The notes: generated from the sequence alone by a model not told the origin. 64,000 bases of DNA from Fragilaria radians (GCA_900642245.1 CAAAJI010000004.1:356151-420150); one strand, 5' to 3'. Counted from the stretch's first letter, positions 33,587-44,224 are shown. A program made the numbers and translations.

Positions 33587-33628
33587 TAACTCCTTCATGA
33601 GCTTTTTCGCATGTTCAACAACTGGCTC

Positions 33629-34309
33629 TCAAACGTACCCAAATGACCCCCCTCTCTCTGGAGTCCCATCGACAGGAATAACGAATCGACATGTTTGACC
33701 TTTGTCTGAAACATCCACATAGTACGCCCCTGGATATACTGGCATTGAATCGAAGCCTTGACGCAATCTCCCGGCCGAAGCAGCTTCCAAGCTCCGTACT
33801 ATAGCATCGTTATTATAGACACGTTTTATCCTTTTATATCGTTCCTCTTCAGGGGAAAGTTGTATGGATGTAAATAAAACATCTAGTGTCCATGGAATCC
33901 TCTTGCCACTTGCACCCCATCGAGGATCCATCCAAGTACCCGCTTCTCTTCCAATATCGAAATCCAATCGATATTCCACTCCCATATCAGCATTTTTCAC
34001 GGGAATTCTAAACAATGATTCTGTAGCTGAAACCATGCGATTACCTCCAACTTCAACAGATGTGTTTTTTGATTTCGATAATGAATCTCGTATTTCCTTG
34101 GCTTGGCGTCGAAGTCGTTCTGCCTCGGCTCTGAATGACATTTCATCTGCGTCAGACGATGGGGAATTTGTCATAAGGAAAGGTTTGAAATGCTCTTGAC
34201 GTTGAAATCCAGTATCGCAGGTTAATCCATGATATCTACCACTATTTATGACAAAGCTCTGTATGACATTGGTCAAGCAAGAGACTAAAATTATTGTGTG
34301 AATGTTCAT
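33629..34309 (-). CDS. Unknown protein with diatom-type plastid presequence (226 aa)
   Basis: Residues 1-18 are a signal peptide (IILVSCLTNV) followed by Q-S-F-V, a serine-phenylalanine junction like the ASAF motif that directs diatom proteins to the plastid. After a linker with a short charged helix (SFRAEAERLRRQAKEIRDSL, about 58-77), the folded part begins near residue 90. It contains VEYRLDFDIGREAGTWMDPRWGA, IPWTLDVLF and PGAYYVDVSDKGQTCRFVIPVDG, which reads as beta-rich. I cannot name the family. The G-x-W-M-D-P-R-W-G run should make a strong search seed. Single exon ending GGSFGYV-stop. A stromal or thylakoid role is inferred from targeting only. Confidence 0.75.
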   Translation of the reverse strand: MNIHTIILVSCLTNVIQSFVINSGRYHGLTCDTGFQRQEHFKPFLMTNSPSSDADEMSFRAEAERLRRQAKEIRDSLSKSKNTSVEVGGNRMVSATESLFRIPVKNADMGVEYRLDFDIGREAGTWMDPRWGASGKRIPWTLDVLFTSIQLSPEEERYKRIKRVYNNDAIVRSLEAASAGRLRQGFDSMPVYPGAYYVDVSDKGQTCRFVIPVDGTPERGGSFGYV

Positions 34310-35136
34310 ATGTTACTCCTTTCGTTTATGGTGAAAATAAAAGTTTCACTCGTTTTTTATCAGTCCTATTTTATTCAGAAAGAAAATCTTGACCTTTTTT
34401 CAATGAAAACCACATTTTGAGGTAGGAGACAGAGAATCAAGAGCGTGAACCAAAACTATGACTCAGCAGATTGTAGAGCTTTGGCTCCTATAATAATATC
34501 CTAAGGGCTTGGACTTAGATGAAACGTTTGAGATTTTCCAAATTTCCTACTTCATACACTACTAGAAATGGCGTGTCCAAACATCAAAGTAAACATATTA
34601 TTGCCAGCAATTGCATCATGATGGAACTAATTTAGCAAACTTGATTCCAAAGTTAAGTGACATAGAATTTTTTCTATAATCTCATTATCCACAGAGCTCA
34701 ACCTCAAGAATTGGATGCCATATTATCTTCTTATCGAACAGAGTTGTTATGTTCATATGAACTCACTATTGGCAGTTGCTCCATAACCGAGACAATTCCT
34801 ATTAGCATAGAAGAACTGAATCAAATCTATAGCAAATGAGGCAACCTTCCACAAGAATATGCACTGCTATGTACCTGTTGCTAATTATGTCCAGCGACAA
34901 AATGGGAAAACAAAGCTATGGCTTACTGCCTCGCAAGATATCAGACCGTGATGTATCCTTCCACAATCAAACTTGATCCAAAACATACTTTCTAGTTGCA
35001 CTCACTGAAATAGATTTAGCCATAACAGCCATAAGCCGGTTTGACACTAACAAAGCCATAATTTTTTAGTTGACATCTGTTGAATTATAGATGCTGAGTG
35101 TAATTCATACCTTTTCTGATTGCCTTTGTCAATTGG
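34310..35136. other. Intergenic, no gene seen
   Basis: 827 bp of AT-rich spacer between the plastid-type gene and the hAT element. No supported frame. Confidence 0.45.
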
Positions 35137-35144
35137 GGGAGATC
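35137..35144. repeat. Left 8-bp target-site duplication of the hAT element
   Basis: GGGAGATC directly before the left terminal inverted repeat. Identical to 37549-37556. Confidence 0.9.
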
Positions 35145-37548
35145 CAGGGATGGCAAAGTTGGTTATTTCAAACCTAGGTTTTTGTAGGCTTTGCTATAAA
35201 AACCTGAATGTTTTGAAATACCCGAGAAAGGTTATTCTAGGTTTTTCAACTATTTTCCAAGCAAATAAAATTTCTGGGCTAAGTAGTTTGGCTCAATTCT
35301 AAAAAGATGATTCCGTAATGAATAAGTAACCTGTCGTTGCATATGTACGTCATTGCAAACCTGTCATTTTTCAAAATCTGATAATTGTGACGATTTCATT
35401 GTAAATGGCCAGGGAGCCGGATATGAGTTTGAAGGTTCAATAACTGCTGCTTTTTCTTCCCAGAACAAGACAATGAATGCTACAACTCCTGAGCAAAATG
35501 CATCAGCGCTTAAGAAGACCAGGATGACTAACATCGGAGGATGCAATATCTCTACTGTGTGGTCATGGTTTACAGATGATCCTGAACCTCAAGAGGCCAA
35601 GTCTGAAACCTGCAAAACATTGCCAAGTCGTCAATCATCACAAGAAGAGGGAATATGCAAAAAAGATTTAATGAAATGCATCTAGTTCAAATTTGCAATG
35701 ACTGGTACTTGTTGCGACAATTGCTCTGCGGTGGTGTACCACCGGAAATTGCCCTCCCAAAGCTACAGCTTCACCAGATCCACATGGAACACTATCATTT
35801 CAACCAGGATTTCAATTGTCAATTTCTCACTTAGCTGTCCCTGGATTGAAATGACAGAGCAGAAGGCATTATCTAAGAGTTGACAATTATTTTTACAACA
35901 TGATACATCATTCCAAAGAAATGAGGAACCTCGTTTGTTGAAGGCTTTCAAGATTTGTGGAGCAAATGCTCACATTCGAAGTCAAAAAGACCTGGCTGGT
36001 CATTTGCTGAATCAAATGAAGAACTTTCTGCAAGGGTTAAGAATACACCTAATCATCCAAAGGCAGAGCATCTGTAAGTTATGGTGGTCCCATGTCAATC
36101 GTGATCAAATTGTTAACTACATGGCGGTTTGTCCAACAAAGCCCTTCTTCATTGAATCCATATTGACAGGTCAGCAGTTGCATGATGCCACATGGATTAT
36201 CAGCAACCTTTGCCAAGTAACTGATTCTATGGAATGTGCGGTGCAATTACTGACAACACAGCAACCAATAATGAGGCAATGAAAAGGCTGAAAGGAAGAT
36301 ACAAGGTAATGTTCTTCCATGGATGTGCCCCCCATGGCTTGAATTTGCTGGTAAAAGACATTTTTGTGGGCGAACAAAGCGGAGTGGCGTGGAGGGAATT
36401 CTGAGCTAGATTATCCTGAAGGATAACTATTTTGCACAATTATAGGAATTTGATCATTACTGCAAGTATATGGTTGTTTTCTTCAAGAATCATCATACTA
36501 TGAATGATTTGCTCAAAGATTCCTAGAAGAATGCCAAGCCTCAGTGTAGATTGTTGGATCTACCTGCTCCAACGCAATGGGGTACATTGAAAGTTTGCTC
36601 ATGAGCGAGAAGCTCATTCATGCCATTATCTCTGTACGGGACTTTATATCAACTGCCTGCTTATCAACAAGAAACGCCTCAGCAAATTAATGGCTTTTTG
36701 TCACTGATCCTGATTTCGTGTTCGATATGAAGAAATGCCTTGTAATCTTGGAGCCAATTAACAGGACTATTGCAAAATTCCAAATTGATGATGTTCCTGT
36801 GTCTGCTGTGTATGATTTTCTCCTCAAACTACCAAGCCAGTTGAGTACAGTAGAAGTGAGGGCATTCTTGAACAAAGAGGAAACTAAGTATTTACAGAAC
36901 TTAGCTCAGTCTCAGATTCAGTTCATGTACGGTTATGTCCATGGTGTTGGTGACCTTTTGGATCCCAGATACATAGGAAAGGGTCTTGAGGCCAATCGCA
37001 TGGAAGAATGAGAGGAATTCATTATGAATTTCCCGCTGAGCATGGATTGAGAAAACGTTGATGCCAATGAAGAAGAATCATTCAAGGAATTAACTGAAAA
37101 TATCAAACCCATACAGAATCGCAGAATACTAAAAATAGTTTTAGATTCCAATGGCTTATGAAAAAGAGTAAGATCCATACTCCAATACTGGCAAGTGGAT
37201 GGAAAGGGGTGGCCTAATCTCCAGAAGCTGGCATTGAAAGCTTATTCTATGGCGGCTTCTCCTGCATCTGCAGAGAGAAACTTTTCAACATTCGGTTTTG
37301 TGCATTTCAAACTTAGGAATCAACTTGATCGCCAAGCTATTAAGAAACCGGTCTTTATCAATACCACCGGTTCTCAGTTTGAAGAACATTTCTTTCATGA
37401 TAATATTCGAGACATTGATGGTGACATAGAATAGATTATCAATAAAATTGACTATGCTATTGCTATTCATGATAAACCTATAAAAGCCTTGCATTTAACT
37501 TTTAACCTAAGGGAACAAAGGAAAGTCTTAAGGGTTATGCCATCCTTG
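35145..37548 (+). mobile_element. hAT-family DNA transposon, 2404 bp, with TIRs and 8-bp TSD
   Basis: The left end begins CAGGGATGGCAAAG at 35145. The right end, read on the minus strand from 37548, begins CAAGGATGGCATAAC. These match at 12 of the first 14 positions and fit the hAT terminal pattern. The octamer GGGAGATC flanks both sides exactly (35137-35144 and 37549-37556), the 8-bp duplication typical of hAT. Inside lies a broken transposase on the plus strand. The element is recognisable, but the coding region has stops and frameshifts, so it is probably non-autonomous now. Confidence 0.92.
35353..37434 (+). pseudogene. Broken hAT transposase
   Basis: Fragments are in order but in different frames. 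35353-35685 is an N-terminal part. 35935-36282 is DUF659-like, with FIESILTGQQLHDATWI. About 36230-36375 has the conserved TDNTATNNEAMKR ... GCAPHGLNLLVKDI block. 36718-37011 is a linker with GDLLDPRYIGKG. 37195-37434 is the C-terminal hAT dimerisation domain: LALKAYSMAASPASAERNFSTFG then KLRNQLDR. At least four frame changes or stops separate these pieces. I do not reconstruct a joined protein. Confidence 0.85.
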
Positions 37549-37556
37549 GGGAGATC
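37549..37556. repeat. Right 8-bp target-site duplication of the hAT element
   Basis: GGGAGATC directly after the right terminal inverted repeat. Identical to 35137-35144. Confidence 0.9.
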
Positions 37557-39227
37557 TATTATGTGATTTTCAGAAAAATATGCGACAAAAATGAGTGAAT
37601 GCCATGCCAATGATTAATCAAAGTAGAAAAGCAAATATTATCATCGGGCAAAAATACATAGTTGACAGTCATATACTTAGATTGTTTGACATGGAAATAA
37701 AATCTAGAGAAAATAATTCATTTGAAAATTTTCCTCAATCGCATTTTGGGCTTTAAAAAGCATCTGTCAAAGAATATTGCAAGCCACTCCATATCAATTT
37801 ATATTTGGTAGAAATATGACTCACAATATCGAAAAATTGAAAGATACTTAGAATATCAAAAAGTCAAGAAAGAAAATCTTGAAATCCTTATATATATTTG
37901 GCTGGTGACCAGGTATCATTCGAAAGACTTGGAACTCAATGGATATTTCTAGAGCCTGCTTCTGGACTTTACCCATCAAAGCATAAATATATATGTGAAC
38001 ACGTACAAGGCAAGGTTCATTTTGTCAGAACGGGTAAATTTCAGTGGAATTACTTCCTTTATTTAAAAGCCATGGAAAGAGAACAATCTTGGTGGCATAC
38101 GACATACCATAAAAGTTTAGGGACAAGACAATGCTTTAGGAAGAATACATCAATGAATCATGTTTACTGCTTTGCTCTACGGTGAGATGTAGAAAGTGAC
38201 ACAGATAAAATATGAACTATTTTATGGTTTTTTTCTGTTAGTCTTGTCTAATCTTGAAACTTCTCTCAATAGATCTTCTTGATTAAATCCTACTCCTATT
38301 TACTATGCACTATCGGTACAGTACGTCTCCTAACAGTGACACACATCTCTTTAACTTAACATATTATTATTATAACTTTATGGCTTACAACCTATTGCGT
38401 TATGGATTTGCTTCTTGATCCTAGTCAAGGTAGGTCATGCTTCCTTTCTTTCCTTCTTCGTCTTGAAAGAACCATGACTCAGTTATTGTCCATGCTAACT
38501 TCAGATCTTAAATTTGTTGCTTTAAGACGTTGTAATAGGCAATCTGCTTTGACGGGCTTATGATTTCTACACACAGAAATAGATAATTTGTCACAATTAG
38601 ATGAACCGGGGTGTCACAGTCCGTAATCTAAAAGAAGGGAAATATGCTATGAGTCATTTTCCTATACCAAAAAGCACTTTGGAATTGTTTCAATGGGTAC
38701 TTCTCTTAATATTCGAAAATAAAGAATTAAATCCTAGGTTATGTTCAAATTGACCAAGGTGCTGAATTTATTCAAGGTTGTTTTAGCAGAAAGTTTGAAA
38801 AGTACGGAAACAGTTGTATGATTTGTGGAAAATACTGCGCATCATTTTGTTGTGATTGATCACAACCTCTTTTCTCATCATTTGGAAGCATTTAGTTAAT
38901 GTTACCAGCGTTTTGGATTGTTTCAAGAACACTTTCTCTTCCTTTTCTTTCTTTTTGCGCCTGACATCTGGATGATACCACTATGACTTGAGAAGCAAAA
39001 TTTGTCTGTAGTAATTATTAATTTATCAGTGCCAGAAATTGCCACATAAGCCTATCACTTGAAAAGTTATAATTGTTTTGGATCTTAGAATAAAACTAGA
39101 GACATTCTATTCATTGAACCGATGTTCTATCACTGTGAAGTGTGATGAAGAGGAGTAGGTATCCCTTGGGCCCATGGATTTATTTCTAATTGATCATCAC
39201 TGACTTTATATATATCACCCCCATCCA
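37557..39227. other. Intergenic with possible retroelement debris
   Basis: About 1.7 kb. Around 38620-38860 a broken frame reads YVQIDQGAEFIQGCF, which faintly resembles the RTDxGGE part of retroelement integrases (weak). The frame 37898-38185 (95 codons) is unrecognised and lacks an ATG at its start. Confidence 0.3.
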
Positions 39228-39350
39228 TTTCTTTCAGTTTGAAGAAGAGAAAAAAGGAATGCATATCTTATTATATGGCATTCACTTTCTTTCAGTTTGA
39301 AGATTAGAAAAAAGAAATGCTTGTGTTTGTGTTGTAATATGGCATTCACT
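39228..39350. repeat. Imperfect tandem duplication, 2 copies of about 58 and 65 bp
   Basis: Both copies start TTTCTTTCAGTTTGAAGA and end ATATGGCATTCACT (39228-39285 and 39286-39350). They differ by small indels. The duplication lies 100-220 bp upstream of the ZSWIM7 start. Confidence 0.85.
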
Positions 39351-39449
39351 TTATTTATCTAATGCAGGAAGTAAGATAAATTTGTAAATTATGGTTCTAC
39401 GAATTACTAGTTAGAGGTTAGTCAACCGACAACGAAACACGGTTATAAA

Positions 39450-39902
39450 ATGTCGGATATTCCTGGCGCGAAATTTCCACAGTTTAATCATCATCCTCTG
39501 CATCTACTTAATGAAGTACTTTTAGAGGTAGAGGCCAAAGATTTGGAACCAAATCAAAAGCAAGATGAGATTCTGCGATGTGCTGAATTTTTGATGACAG
39601 CTGCACTGGTGGAAGGAGCCCTGAATATCCTCGATACGCCAGGAATGATTCTAAAGTTGCAAGCTCCAAATCGGATATGCCACTTAGTTCGTGGCGAGGA
39701 ATTCTATTTCTGTTCAAATGAGATAGTTTTTTGCTCCTGTAGATCTTTTCTTGAGCGCACCAAGCTAGATCCGAAGACTGTATGCAAGCACTTGTTGGCC
39801 TTGAAACTTATGCCTCATTTGAATGGAAAGCCAACTATTGAGACCATATCAGACGAAGACTTCGGGAAAATCATCGTTTCAAGAGCCTTCTCCTTCATAT
39901 GA
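39450..39902 (+). CDS. ZSWIM7: SWIM zinc-finger protein ZSWIM7/SWS1, Shu complex (150 aa)
   Basis: SWS1 partners with RAD51-paralogue proteins to promote Rad51 filament formation in homologous recombination. The SWIM motif C-x-C-xn-C-x-H is complete: C95, C97, C112 and H114, with CKHLLALKL matching the CKHLLAVYL of human ZSWIM7. Upstream, ALVEGALNILDTPGMILKLQAP corresponds to the conserved ALDLVD helix and strand. Length is close to the 140 residues of the human protein. The C-terminus TISDEDFGKIIV fits family ends, but the frame then adds SRAFSFI. Single exon. The region after the stop is a degenerate copy of the gene's own 3' end. Confidence 0.88.
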   Translation: MSDIPGAKFPQFNHHPLHLLNEVLLEVEAKDLEPNQKQDEILRCAEFLMTAALVEGALNILDTPGMILKLQAPNRICHLVRGEEFYFCSNEIVFCSCRSFLERTKLDPKTVCKHLLALKLMPHLNGKPTIETISDEDFGKIIVSRAFSFI

Positions 39903-40019
39903 GATAGTTTTCACTTCTGTAAATCTTCTTTTCAGCGCACCAAGTACATGCCAAAGAAGCCTTTAACGAGACTGTGTCAGACGAAGACTTTGGGAAAATT
40001 GTCGTTTGATGATCCTTGT
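39903..40019 (+). pseudogene. Degenerate tandem copy of the ZSWIM7 3' coding end
   Basis: Sequence from 39903 repeats the text beginning near 39720 (GAGATAGTTTT...CTTCTGTA-ATCTT...AGCGCACCAAG). It skips about 80 bp, then encodes NETVSDEDFGKIVV followed by TGA, parallel to IETISDEDFGKIIV of the gene. The CTTCTTTTCAG before CGCACCAAG looks like a splice acceptor, so it might act as an alternative last exon. Confidence 0.7.
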
Positions 40020-40263
40020 CTACTCTAATGGGCTCAAAAGTTGTAGGATATTTCACAAACTACTTCATTTTTTACATAAATTAAAGTAATCACGAAATTT
40101 ACGAGATTTTAGAATTGAATAATCAGAAACTTCTATTCTCAAATCCAGTGATTAACATTGCTTTCGATTAGAGTTCCTAGAGGATGAATCAGCTGGGAAA
40201 GGAAAGATGATAGTATTACTCGATAAGGAATTCTTTTTTGGTACATTTTCTCCAACATTATTG

Positions 40264-40650
40264 CTACGTATTATGTACCGAATTCTCAAGGAAAGGATTG
40301 GTAGCATTACTAACTGTCTTGGATACTTCATCTAGCCTAGAGGCCTCCTTTTGTTGCGCATCTAGGACACTTTCATAATCGTAAATAACATTGTGAGTAA
40401 TATTCACATGAGCTCCAATTTCTTCCAGAAGGCGCTTCGCAGTGGATTTCATGTCGTCTAGAGTGGCATCAATCTGTCGTTGAATATCTGCCATGCAAGC
40501 CTCTCGTTTGGCGCGTAGTTCAACTCGACGAGCGTCGTCAGAGTTGCCGTCAGGCCTATTGGCGACGCATTCCTCATCTTCTTTCAACATTGTGACGGAA
40601 GAGTTTAGCATTGTAGATTTAGCAGCAAATTTTGAAGTGAAAGTAGACAT
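40264..40650 (-). CDS. Small coiled-coil protein (128 aa), unknown
   Basis: Begins with ATG (MSTFTSKFAAKSTMLNSS). From about residue 35 to 112 it is a continuous charged helix with heptad-like spacing (ARRVELRAKREACMADIQRQIDATLDDMKSTAKRLLEEIG, then VLDAQQKEASRLDEVSKTV). It has no membrane span or signal. The size and all-helical character recall BLOC-1/BORC-type or kinetochore small subunits, but I cannot assign a family. The composition is clearly protein-like and the antisense frame is a shadow. Single exon. Confidence 0.65.
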   Translation of the reverse strand: MSTFTSKFAAKSTMLNSSVTMLKEDEECVANRPDGNSDDARRVELRAKREACMADIQRQIDATLDDMKSTAKRLLEEIGAHVNITHNVIYDYESVLDAQQKEASRLDEVSKTVSNATNPFLENSVHNT

Positions 40651-42835
40651 TATCTCAATTCCAATTATCTCCCCGTTGATTCACAGCACAATGAACTTGA
40701 ATTATGAAAGCTGAACCGGACATTTGAACTGCAAGTGTGAATCATTTCCAAGATTAAAAACTTGTGTTTCACTTTTCACGCTCGATGAATTTCTTCAGAT
40801 TGGAAACAGCACAAGCAACAATATAAAAATGGGTATTAACCCTACAATGAATCTTTCCTACACTTGCAACTGTTAACTTTATTTCTCAATTTTTGCAAAA
40901 AAGAGTGCATCTCCAAGATAGCTTGACTTCTTTCCAAAGCTGTCCATGGATACTTCTTCGTATGTGAACAACGAGTACGCGCGGAAGCAATCAGCATATT
41001 CTTTTTTGGGGCCTCGCAGTAAGTAGTAAAAAGTTGCTGTTATGATTACTCGGACAAAAATACAAAATCCAGTTTCAGATGAGTCGCCTTGAAGCTGATT
41101 TTGACGTCTTCCTCACTCCTTCTGAATATTGTTGTTGAACTTTTTCTTAATATCCACTTCCAAATTCAGCTTTGTCCTCATACTCTCTGGTATGTTGGCC
41201 AGATATTGACTTAATGCGGATTCATCCATGACGATATTCAGATTTACCTACAGTGCCAAATCTAAATGGATACTTTTGCCCTACAGGTTATTTTTTCACG
41301 AGCAAACTGCGTCATGTTTTTATTAGAAATTTCAGGGGGGGGGGAGCCATTTAGCCAAGTTCATCATCCCAGCGTAAGCCTGGTGAGGCTCCAATTCATT
41401 AATCCAATCAACTCCTACAATAAAATGGTGAAACTATGTAGTCTCCCCTATTTCCATATCTTAGCATCACAATCCTTCAAGATTTTTAGATCTAAATATC
41501 ACATGCCTAGCCAAACTGAATTCGTATCAACTATGCTTATAAGCACTAGCATACATATTTGAGTATGTGTTTAACTTCTTTTTCTTAGACTTTCGCAAGC
41601 AGGAGACTGTACTCTATAGTTTGAATGTAGATCCTGCGATATAGAATATTAAACCGTCTAGAAGACTAATTGATCAGATAATCTGTTAGCTTGCGTTCAC
41701 GGAGAAATCATGAAACCGAAACATGTAAGCTCCTCCCACTGAGATTTTTCTCATTCTGCTGTTTTCCGATAATTTATGAGAATTCTTGACATCCTTGTGT
41801 ACCAACTGTGATTACACTCTGTAATGAAAGTTATATCTACTCTAAAGTATGAAGATGCGGCCTCTACCAATTTCTAAATGTTTTTCCAGAGGTTGCAATC
41901 ACTACACATATAGGATTCTAATGGCATTCGTGTCCTGAGCGATTATGTCAGACACTAATGCCATCCGTATGGAACGATGCAACAAACTCAATTGTATTCA
42001 CTGAAACTGCAAATTTGTAGCGTGTTCTTGCTGATTGCCGCTCCACCATCTGAAGTAATTGCCGAAGTTTTTGGTGCTAATAATTTGCTCATATATGGAA
42101 AGACTTCTTACCATGATAAGTGTACGACTTTTCATCAGAGTCAACATGACCCAATTTACTTGGATATTTCTGCACTCGGATACGTTCAAAATGGAAAGAA
42201 GCTGTCTATATTGACCATAATTCACATCAAATACTGTCATCATCAGGAAAAATCAACGAAACATTTTGTTTCTGTTGACTTTTTCAAAACAAACTGTCCA
42301 AAGACGTTGAATAAAGTGCCAAGGAAAAATCAAATTTTTAGAATACATTTATTCTTGATCAACATGTCAATTTCTGATATAAATTTGATGGTTTTCCATT
42401 ATTGATTTCTTTAACAAGGTTGTATTTCTAAGGTTTCATGTCTTCTGCACTTTCACTTGAATGATAACATCTATGTCAGAGCTGTAGCAAAGATCAACAA
42501 TGTAAGTAACATGGATGATTAGCCAAGCTTCCGACCTAGGTCTAGCATATTGCCATCCAGACGATTTTTTCCATGTAATCCTTGACCGTTACTAGATACT
42601 TTCAGTATAAGATCATATTTAATTTTTTTTGCTACATCCCGTATCACACCTAGAATTTTACAGCTAGTGGTCGTATCCTAGAATTACAAAAGAATTTCCC
42701 AACGTAGGGATGACGTTTGTCGGCATTTGAACTTACGTTTTTTAAGATCGGAGACAACGTGCGTGTCAGCACTGACACCTCGACCATCACCTGAAACTAC
42801 TTTTCAATACATTACCAGGATTGGAAAAATCCACG
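40651..42835. other. Intergenic, 2.2 kb, with one possible decayed or tiny gene
   Basis: Contains protein-like minus-strand text at 41229-41113 (38-codon ATG frame, MDESALSQYLANIPESM) and at about 41010-40879 (GPKKEYADCFRAYSLFTYEEV to KIEK-stop). I found no convincing splice that joins them. The plus strand has GTAAGT...TTTCAG around 41021-41080. A run of ten G lies at 41333-41342. The frame 41977-42405 is unrecognised. Confidence 0.3.
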
Positions 42836-44224
42836 ATGAACCTCCGAGCACTGTCCCGCCTCTTTTGTGTATTTCATTTTGTTTCCAGTATTCATGCTGT
42901 ATCCTTTCAGCCTAAGGGCCATGCTTTCAAAGAAACCGAGCATATTGTTCGGAAAAACTCTGAGCTCGTGCAGAACATTCCTAGGGGAGGCAATCTCGTT
43001 ATAGAAGCCGCCAATGGCCTAAAAGATTACATGAAGGGACCAAAGACAGACACACTTCTTCTTTTCCTTGTCACAGCGTTGAATACACCTATCAGTAACA
43101 AGATTGGCCTTTCACCTATCTTGGGATTCCTCGCTACTGGTGTTTTAATGGGCCCCTCTGGGCAAAATTGGATTAAGGATGTGCACACCACCGAGATGCT
43201 TGCTGATGTTGGTATTGTATTTTTCCTCTTTGAGATGGGAATTCACCTCTCTTTTTCGACCCTAATGAAAATGCGACGCACAGTGTTTGGATTGGGTGGT
43301 TCTCAGTTTGCTATTACAGCACTCTTGATAGGTACAATTGCGGTTAGCGTATTTGGGTTGAGTATTGAAGCCGCAATTATGTTGGGAGGTGGACTTGCTC
43401 TTTCGAGCTCAGCTTTTGTGCTGCAACTCTTAAAAGATAAAAACCAGCTTGATACTGAGTATGGAAAGGCGTCCTTTGGTGTGTTGCTCCTTCAAGACCT
43501 CATGGTTGTCCCTTTGTTAGTCATTACTCCCATCCTTGCCGGACAGGGTGGCTCACTAGCGAATGCTCTCAGTATGGCAGGAGTGCAAATTGCCATGGCT
43601 CTAACAGCTATCATGCTTTTCGGCAAGTATCTCATGTATCCTCTCTTCGACAACGTTATGGCATCGGATTCTCAAGAATCTTTAATTGGAGTCATTTTGC
43701 TTACTGTGCTTGGAATGTCCTATTTCACTGAAGGATTGGGTCTGAGCAATACATTGGGACCATTTTTGGCAGGTGTTTTACTAGCCGACCATCCTCTTCA
43801 CAAGAAGATTGAACACGAGGCATCGCCCCTTCGAGGTGTCTTAGTTGGTCTCTTCTTCTTAACAGTTGGTTTTGAAATCGACTTGAAGCTAATTGCGAAT
43901 AAGGCTGACGTAATCTTTGGATTAGTCGCTGGCTTATTGACACTAAAAGCAGTAATTGCTGGATATTTGGCCAAATCTTTCGGGGTAAGCCCTGTCACCT
44001 CTAAACGCGTCGGCTTGGTCTTGAGTCAAGGGGGAGAATTCGCTTTCGTCGCTTTCCGTATGGCACGATCTTATGGAATCTTAACTCCAGAGTTGACTAA
44101 ACTCATGCTTACCGTTGTGAGCTTGACTATGGCAGCAACACCAATGTTGGAAGATTATGGGGCCAACCTCATGGCAGCAGCAACTGCGTCTGTTCCCACT
44201 GTTAAGATTGTCAAGAAAGCATAA
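42836..44224 (+). CDS. KEA/Kef-type K+(cation)/H+ antiporter, plastid-type (462 aa)
   Basis: A CPA2-family exchanger with about twelve membrane spans between residues about 60 and 445. Diagnostic segments are ISNKIGLSPILGFLATGVLMGPSG, LADVGIVFFLFEMGIHLSF, LALSSSAFVLQLLKD, LLLQDLMVVPLLVITPI (Asp at about 221, the conserved ion-binding position), LGPFLAGVLLADHP and LSQGGEFAFVAF. This set matches plant KEA and bacterial KefB/C. The N-terminus is a signal peptide ending HAVS-FQP, an ASAF-like plastid-envelope signal. In plants KEA3 tunes the proton gradient of the thylakoid. The protein stops right after the membrane domain: the RCK/TrkA-N nucleotide-binding domain that follows in KEA3 and KefC is absent. 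ATG 42836 is used. Single exon. Confidence 0.92.
   Translation: MNLRALSRLFCVFHFVSSIHAVSFQPKGHAFKETEHIVRKNSELVQNIPRGGNLVIEAANGLKDYMKGPKTDTLLLFLVTALNTPISNKIGLSPILGFLATGVLMGPSGQNWIKDVHTTEMLADVGIVFFLFEMGIHLSFSTLMKMRRTVFGLGGSQFAITALLIGTIAVSVFGLSIEAAIMLGGGLALSSSAFVLQLLKDKNQLDTEYGKASFGVLLLQDLMVVPLLVITPILAGQGGSLANALSMAGVQIAMALTAIMLFGKYLMYPLFDNVMASDSQESLIGVILLTVLGMSYFTEGLGLSNTLGPFLAGVLLADHPLHKKIEHEASPLRGVLVGLFFLTVGFEIDLKLIANKADVIFGLVAGLLTLKAVIAGYLAKSFGVSPVTSKRVGLVLSQGGEFAFVAFRMARSYGILTPELTKLMLTVVSLTMAATPMLEDYGANLMAAATASVPTVKIVKKA

Noticed and set aside
35364..35546. Antisense frames within the hAT element
   Set aside because: Explained by the transposase remnants on the plus strand.
38620..38860. Possible retroelement integrase remnant
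   Set aside because: Only one short resemblance (DQGAEF). Mentioned as spacer content, not called as an element.
41977..42405. 142-codon plus-strand frame
   Set aside because: Composition is not protein-like and no family or regulatory context supports it.
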